Shown here: piece after piece, positions 59,501 to 64,000 of the stretch
Layout: each line of letters opens with the position of its first letter
Numbering within the stretch: position 1 is the stretch's first letter
Source of the DNA: Lepas anatifera
Lineage: Eukaryota; Arthropoda; Thecostraca; Lepadidae
Assembly: GCA_034440635.1 (NCBI GenBank)
Contig: JAOTON010001596.1
Coordinates: forward strand, 1,147,501 to 1,211,500
Length of the DNA stretch: 64,000 nt
Direction: 5' to 3'
The notes under the pieces: generated by a model
What the model saw: only the letters and a program-made list of their open reading frames with translations
What the model was told of the DNA's origin: nothing
Databases searched by the model: none
Made by a program: the position numbers and the translations under genes

Positions 59501-61078
59501 CATTGAAACAATGCCGAGACGAGTAAATCAGCCTAGCTCACGTGGCCTTGTTCCTTCAGGCCTGGCAGGGTTCCAACGAAGAGATAGATACCCTAAATTA
59601 GTGATCCTAAGCCAAAATCTGTGCTGTGTTTGCTACTGAGTGTGGTAATGTGAGAAAGTATGGAAAGAGGCAGACGCCAAGACCTTCGTATTTGGGATGA
59701 GGTTATGATCCCTGCCATGGCACATGAACAAGACTCGGCGTTTGCATTCATGCTGTTAAGATCTGCTTCCTTTCAAAACTAATACGTCACCTTGTGAAAT
59801 ACACCGTGAAAAAATACACCAGACGTAAAATGTATCCTGGAGTCACATACTGCCCAGTTGTCCTAAAGTAGACTGAGTTGGAAACCTTCACATCGCTACA
59901 TTCAAAACTGTTTCTGAGTAGGTATGCACAAGAAAGTAATGATTGATAAAATGTCGGAGCATTGCGCAATGTAATTGTCATTAATGCTAACTAAAAAAAC
60001 ATTGCACATGAATGTAGGTGATTTTAAGGGGGCCAAAATGGTCAAGAGCCAAATTGAGAGAAAAAGTTTGCACTGAGCTGAGAAATAATTATACACCTTC
60101 ATCATGATGAAGCAGCTGTATTGCACGGACTTCGACCGTAAATAGAGACATGTCTGTTAGCAGATTTTCTTAAAGATTAGCATGGTATCCATATTTTTCC
60201 GCAGTAAGCAAACCTACGCGACCACTACCCCAGCAAGTAGGACAGAAAGACATTTTAAACAGTATCCCTTTCCCTGCAAGAACATTATGATGCTAACAAA
60301 CCCGACAATGCTTTCAGTGCCCAAATGCTGGCTCGCTGTTTACGGTGAAGTTCCACGCGTATATTTGTCGGCCGCCCTGTTAGTGGTTCAGCTACGTCAT
60401 TAGTCTGAGCGTACCTTAAAAAACACATAAGAATGAAAAAAGATGATCTGAGTAACGCGCCTCAATCTTAGCATAAAGGTGGACATAAATACATTTCCCT
60501 TTCCAAAATGCACAAATAAATGGACGGAAAAAATAAGTAAAACAGAATGACTTGATTAGGCAATACAATAACAAGATGGCATGGTTTTTTTGACATAATC
60601 TTTTATTTACCTTATTTTTATCTAGAAGGTAAGAAATATCACCGTGACAAGAACATATATAAATGTTCGGAGCTTCTCCGTATTTTACCTAGTTTGTGCT
60701 GCTGCATCTTTTTATACCTTATAATAAGTTCAAGCACCATTATTTTTTCAAAATCGATTAGTTCTTGGACATAAAATTCGATCGATATTTTCCGAAAATA
60801 GAGCCCTTTATGCAAAACCGAAATAGGATTGGCTTGTAAATACCGGACTTTGACACCATCACACTGAGAGAAGGTTGCAGCTGTGGTCCAAGCCGTAACC
60901 ACTAGGGGAGGCTTACACTAATTTGAATCCCTCAGGTCCTACCATCAGCTAATAGAAAAACATATGACAATACCCAATTTCACATTACTTCCATTGGTCA
61001 GATTCATCACTAACCACCCACTCACGTAAGGGAGCGATTCCCGAACCTATGGAACCCTAAGTGGTCTCCCCCGCTTAC

Positions 61079-61302
61079 CAAGACTGGGTCCCCACCGACC
61101 TGTGCCGAGGTTGAAGCGCGCGCCGCCCAGAAACTCGTTGCTGGTGATGCTGTGGTCCCAGATGGTGAGCTCCAGCGCGCGCTCGCGCAGCTCGCCCAGG
61201 CTGACGCTGTCGTAGGTGAGGGCGCCGCTCCAGCGCGGGCAGGTAGTCCGCTTCACCACCGGTGTCTTCTGCTTACTGGACTTGCGGTCCGGAAGCAAGT
61301 AG
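61079..61302 (-). CDS. btsz: Synaptotagmin-like protein (bitesize/Slp type), internal exon: C2B domain, second half
   Basis: Encodes the second half of the C2B domain: Y-L-L-P-D after a Cys split across the intron, then K-S-S-K-Q-K-T-P-V-V-K, the D-S-V-S-L-G-E-L-R-E-R-A-L-E-L-T-I-W-D-H strand, S-N-E-F-L-G-G and L-G-T-G. The S-N-x-F-L-G-G and L-G-T-G phrases are typical of Slp C2B domains. The acceptor is 'ttctgcag' before 61302. The donor GTAAGC begins at 61078. This donor leaves one base, matching the phase of the exon at 53247-53398. A weaker GT just after the L-G-T-G codons was not used because it would break phase. A 994 bp TIR element sits in the upstream intron. Confidence 0.92.
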
Positions 61303-61486
61303 CTGCAGAAGCAGAGATCGGATGGAACGTGAGTGAATGAAGCCGGAGAACATTGAAATGCAATGACAGGTGTGACAAATTCTGACCAAACTACGGAATA
61401 ACAGAAATTACTACAGTGTTCTTGGTGGCTCCACCATGCACGCAGCGGTTTTCTATTAACCCGCGCCCCATTGGGGGTCCGGCACC

Positions 61487-62480
61487 ACCTTCGCCTCACC
61501 GGGGCCATTGATGCCCCCCCTCTAACTCCGAAAATATGGGAGTTAGCGAAAATCTGTGAAGTGCATTAGAAAGCTCGCGTGAATTCAGTAAGAAATCACT
61601 TCACATGTTTAAGCGCTCAGGTCAATGGTTTGACCTCCAGAGGTCAAGTTAGGTCACGATAGGCTTTTTTCACTCAAATATACAATGCGAAAGAAACCTG
61701 GGCATAACTCTTATGCAATTAGAGCTATTGAGATCGGGTTAAGTATATTTGATAGGAAAATGCCAGACCTTTTTTCCGCTATGCGAAATGTTATGACCTA
61801 CCGCCAGTGTCTTGACCTCCAAAGGTCACCTCGTAACATAATATGACCTGAGGTAACGGAAGGTCAGAAAGTGACCTTGCCATATATTAAATGAAAGCCA
61901 GTGATGAGACAAAAACGATGGTGTTTGATTCAGCGCTCTAGCTTAATTAGGTCAAACATAATTGGCAAAATAATGTTTTTGACCTATGGTGACCTCGGAT
62001 AACCTTGAAGAGGTCAAAGAGCAAATATGGCCCCTGGGATCCGTGAAGGGTGTCCAAGAACACTTTTCTGAGCACGCTGAGCATTTGTGATCATTTTTGT
62101 GACTTTTAGATCACAAGACAGCTTTTCCCCATGCTTTTTCATGAGAGAGGTCACCTCCTGACCTGACCTTAGGTCACGAAATCGAAAAGTCCCGGATATA
62201 CATCGTGTAGACCCTGGAGGGGTCATAATGTGTAAGAAATTTCAAATCGATCGACGAAGAAATGTAGCTCTTAAAGAGCTCAGAAGTTGAATTGAGGTGA
62301 CCTTGGTTGACCTCGTCTGGTGACCTGACCTTGGGTGACCCGGGGTAAAAAATTTCAGGGATGATGAGAAAATGATGGGGTGAGAGATAGAGCTTTCAAA
62401 CGCGGTGCTGCGACTCGTCGTTTTTCTGCTATCTCGAAAAAAACTTAGGGGGCCATCAATGGCCCCGGTGGGGCGAAGGT
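61487..62480. mobile_element. TIR element (994 bp) packed with AGGTCA motifs
   Basis: The left end 'accttcgcctcaccggggcc' and the next 13 bases recur inverted at the right end (62448-62480) with about two mismatches in 33. The interior holds roughly twenty AGGTCA/TGACCT hexamers, many as direct repeats with 0-6 base spacing or as inverted pairs. No coding capacity. No clear target duplication. It lies in the Slp intron between the two C2B exons. Confidence 0.75.
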
Positions 62481-62984
62481 TAAAGACACATGCCTTGGTG
62501 CTCTTCGTCAGCCCCAAGAGGCCTCAGGTGGATATAGCTATTAGGACAGTGTGATGTCAAACTTTAGCAGAACCCCCAACTGAAGTGAAAATATTAAATC
62601 ACGGTTGTTAGTCTCATAACCAGATATTTGGAACCGTGCTAGAGTTTTGTATCAGAAGTTAGGGTTCTAGAGGCCGAGGCTGGCGTGCGCCCACTCTCCA
62701 TCTTCATCTCCTTGAACGACCATTCAGTTTTATGAACGACCACCTTTTCATACACTCAAGTCCCACCAATGCCAAAAAGCCCCACCAACCAGTCGCTGAA
62801 CCCATCAATCGGAAATCCCCTGCCCACAGTTCCAGTGCTTGAAAAGGCGGGCTTCACGTGATGATATTTTTGCGCCCCTTCTGGTAATTGGACCTCTGTG
62901 ACAACAGCTGTATCGATAAACGAATTTCAAACCCAGAACGCACACAAGGGTACCCCAAATTATTCAGAGAAATTCCTAAAAATA

Positions 62985-63420
62985 TTGGGCCCTTGTCGTC
63001 AGCTGGGACCTTCCTGAGACCACCTCAGGGACCGCTAAAATAATAATGGGCCCCTTTGGCCACAGTTGGATACCCTACAGTCATCACTGGTCCCCTGTGG
63101 TCAGCTGGGCCTCTTCAAATCGCAAACTCCATCTGGGCATGTATGGATACCATATTCTACATCACAACCGATTTTAGCAGTTGCAGACCCCGGCGACTAC
63201 AGGCGGGCCTCATTTGGGCATCCCGGGCCCCTTCTGTGGTCAGCCAGATCTCCAGAGCATTTGGCTAACTGGGGCTCCTGCAGCAACAGTTAGGACACTG
63301 ATATGGCAAACCCCCGTGTTAGCTTGAGATTCCTGTATCCACAGCTAAGGGCTCCGATATGGCAATCTCGCCCCCCCCCTCCGTGTTAGCCTGGGACCCC
63401 CTGCGGCCCCACTCGGTCCT
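62985..63420 (+). repeat. Degenerate tandem repeat, about 40-70 bp units
   Basis: Seven diverged copies of a 'gggcccctgtggtcagctgg'-like phrase, at about 62990, 63050, 63090, 63227, 63270, 63328 and 63394. The last two units also share 'gatatggcaa' and 'cgtgttagc'. Intronic. Confidence 0.6.
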
Positions 63421-63657
63421 CTATGGTAAAGGGTGCTACGCCCAATATAATTTGATCCGATGCGGTTGATATACCAAGTTTTCACCCTCCAAGCCAGGCT
63501 TATCCGCTCGCATGCGACATAATCAATCCGAAAGCAATCCATATCCGACAACACGAAGACAGCACCTTCTTGTCGGCTGCACTCTTCCCCATAAGCCTCC
63601 GTGTTCCATAAATCGAGGGCATTAAGTTGCGGCCGTGTGGCCCGCAGCACAACTTAC

Positions 63658-63845
63658 CACTTGCAGAAGGGGTCGGCGCTGCCGTTCGACCTGACCGGGG
63701 CCAGGTTCTTGGCCTCCTTCACCATCACGTGTAGCCGGCCGCGCGTCTTGCGGCCCTTCCGCCCCAGACTGCCATCTGGCGGCGTGTACTTCAGCGCCAC
63801 AATGACGTCACCTCTGTGACCCGGCATCTCCTCCTGGATCTCGCT
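63658..63845 (-). CDS. btsz: Synaptotagmin-like protein (bitesize/Slp type), internal exon: C2B domain, first half
   Basis: First exon of this gene seen in the window. 62 codons plus two bases encode a short linker, then the start of C2B: G-D-V-I-V-A-L-K-Y, a Gly/Lys/Arg-rich loop, G-R-L-H-V-M-V-K-E-A-K-N-L and S-A-D-P-F-C-K. The V-K-E-A-K-N-L phrase is characteristic of Slp C2B. The acceptor is 'cttacccgcag' before 63845 (phase 0). The donor GTAAGTT starts at 63657 and splits a Cys codon completed by the next exon. The upstream C2A and Rab-binding region should lie beyond 64000. Family call is firm; btsz orthology is inferred because insects have a single Slp gene. Confidence 0.92.
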
Positions 63846-63956
63846 CTGCGGGTAAGGGGAGAGCGGCAAGTTAACCGGTGCCGGACCGGGACCAGAGGCA
63901 GAGCTTTCCCTTGACAAGGGGTTTCCATGTCCTCCCTCTTCTCAAGGACTTCAGCC

Positions 63957-64000
63957 AGTGGCAGATTCAAGGGGCACTAGGGGTCCAAGCCCCCCTCACC
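63957..64000. mobile_element. Possible MITE, cut by the window edge
   Basis: Begins 'cagtggcagattcaagggg', like the left ends at 55192 and 56075. The remainder is outside the window. Confidence 0.35.

Larger units (their letters stand above)
55600..61078. other. Intron of the Slp gene, no exon recognised
   Basis: Lies between Slp exons, so intronic on the minus strand. GC-rich patches at 57000-57250 and 58100-58260 keep frames open but match nothing I know. A SINE is at 56372-56533 and a possible MITE fragment at 56075-56264. A perfect TGACGTCA is at 58679-58686. Confidence 0.55.

Overview
This is a 64 kb piece of an animal nuclear genome. GC-rich exons with GT/AG splice sites sit in AT-richer, repeat-dense DNA. 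The two recognisable cellular genes and the transposon families point to an invertebrate, most likely an arthropod (crustacean or chelicerate). The species cannot be named from the sequence. No rRNA gene, free-standing tRNA gene, CRISPR array or bacterial operon was seen.

Cellular genes, both on the minus strand. (1) A first coding exon of a casein kinase I gamma gene lies at 17120-17374. It ends at a clean splice donor just after the VAIKL motif of the kinase domain; the rest of the gene was not found in the 17 kb downstream. (2) The last three exons of a synaptotagmin-like protein (Slp/bitesize type) lie at 63658-63845, 61079-61302 and 53247-53398. They encode the second C2 domain and the Slp-specific C-terminal tail. 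The three exons join in phase to give 564 coding bases ending in TGA. Their introns hold several mobile elements.

Mobile DNA fills most of the rest. From left to right: a tRNA-like SINE (1443-1618); a 730 bp TIR element with a 5 bp TSD and AGGTCA motifs (4021-4750); a large composite element with long diverged inverted arms (6641-12249) around a decayed transposase-like gene (9370-10686); three copies of a second tRNA-derived SINE family; many short hAT-like MITEs with 8 bp TSDs; a near-perfect 245 bp-arm palindrome bounded by TTAA (31654-32192); a decayed minus-strand Ty3/Gypsy pol (37700-40560) split by a MITE; and a young Ty3/Gypsy element (42074-49793). The young element has apparently identical 850 bp LTRs, a 4 bp TSD, an intact gag, and a pol broken by two frameshifts in integrase.

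The most noteworthy structures are the TIR elements packed with AGGTCA half-sites (the nuclear-receptor core motif), the large inverted-arm element with its remnant of an uncharacterised transposase-like family, and the young Gypsy element, which has a +1 gag-pol arrangement and an unusual in-frame 27 bp tandem repeat in its leader. The 12-15, 25-31, 32-37, 50-53 and 56-61 kb stretches contain no gene I can support.
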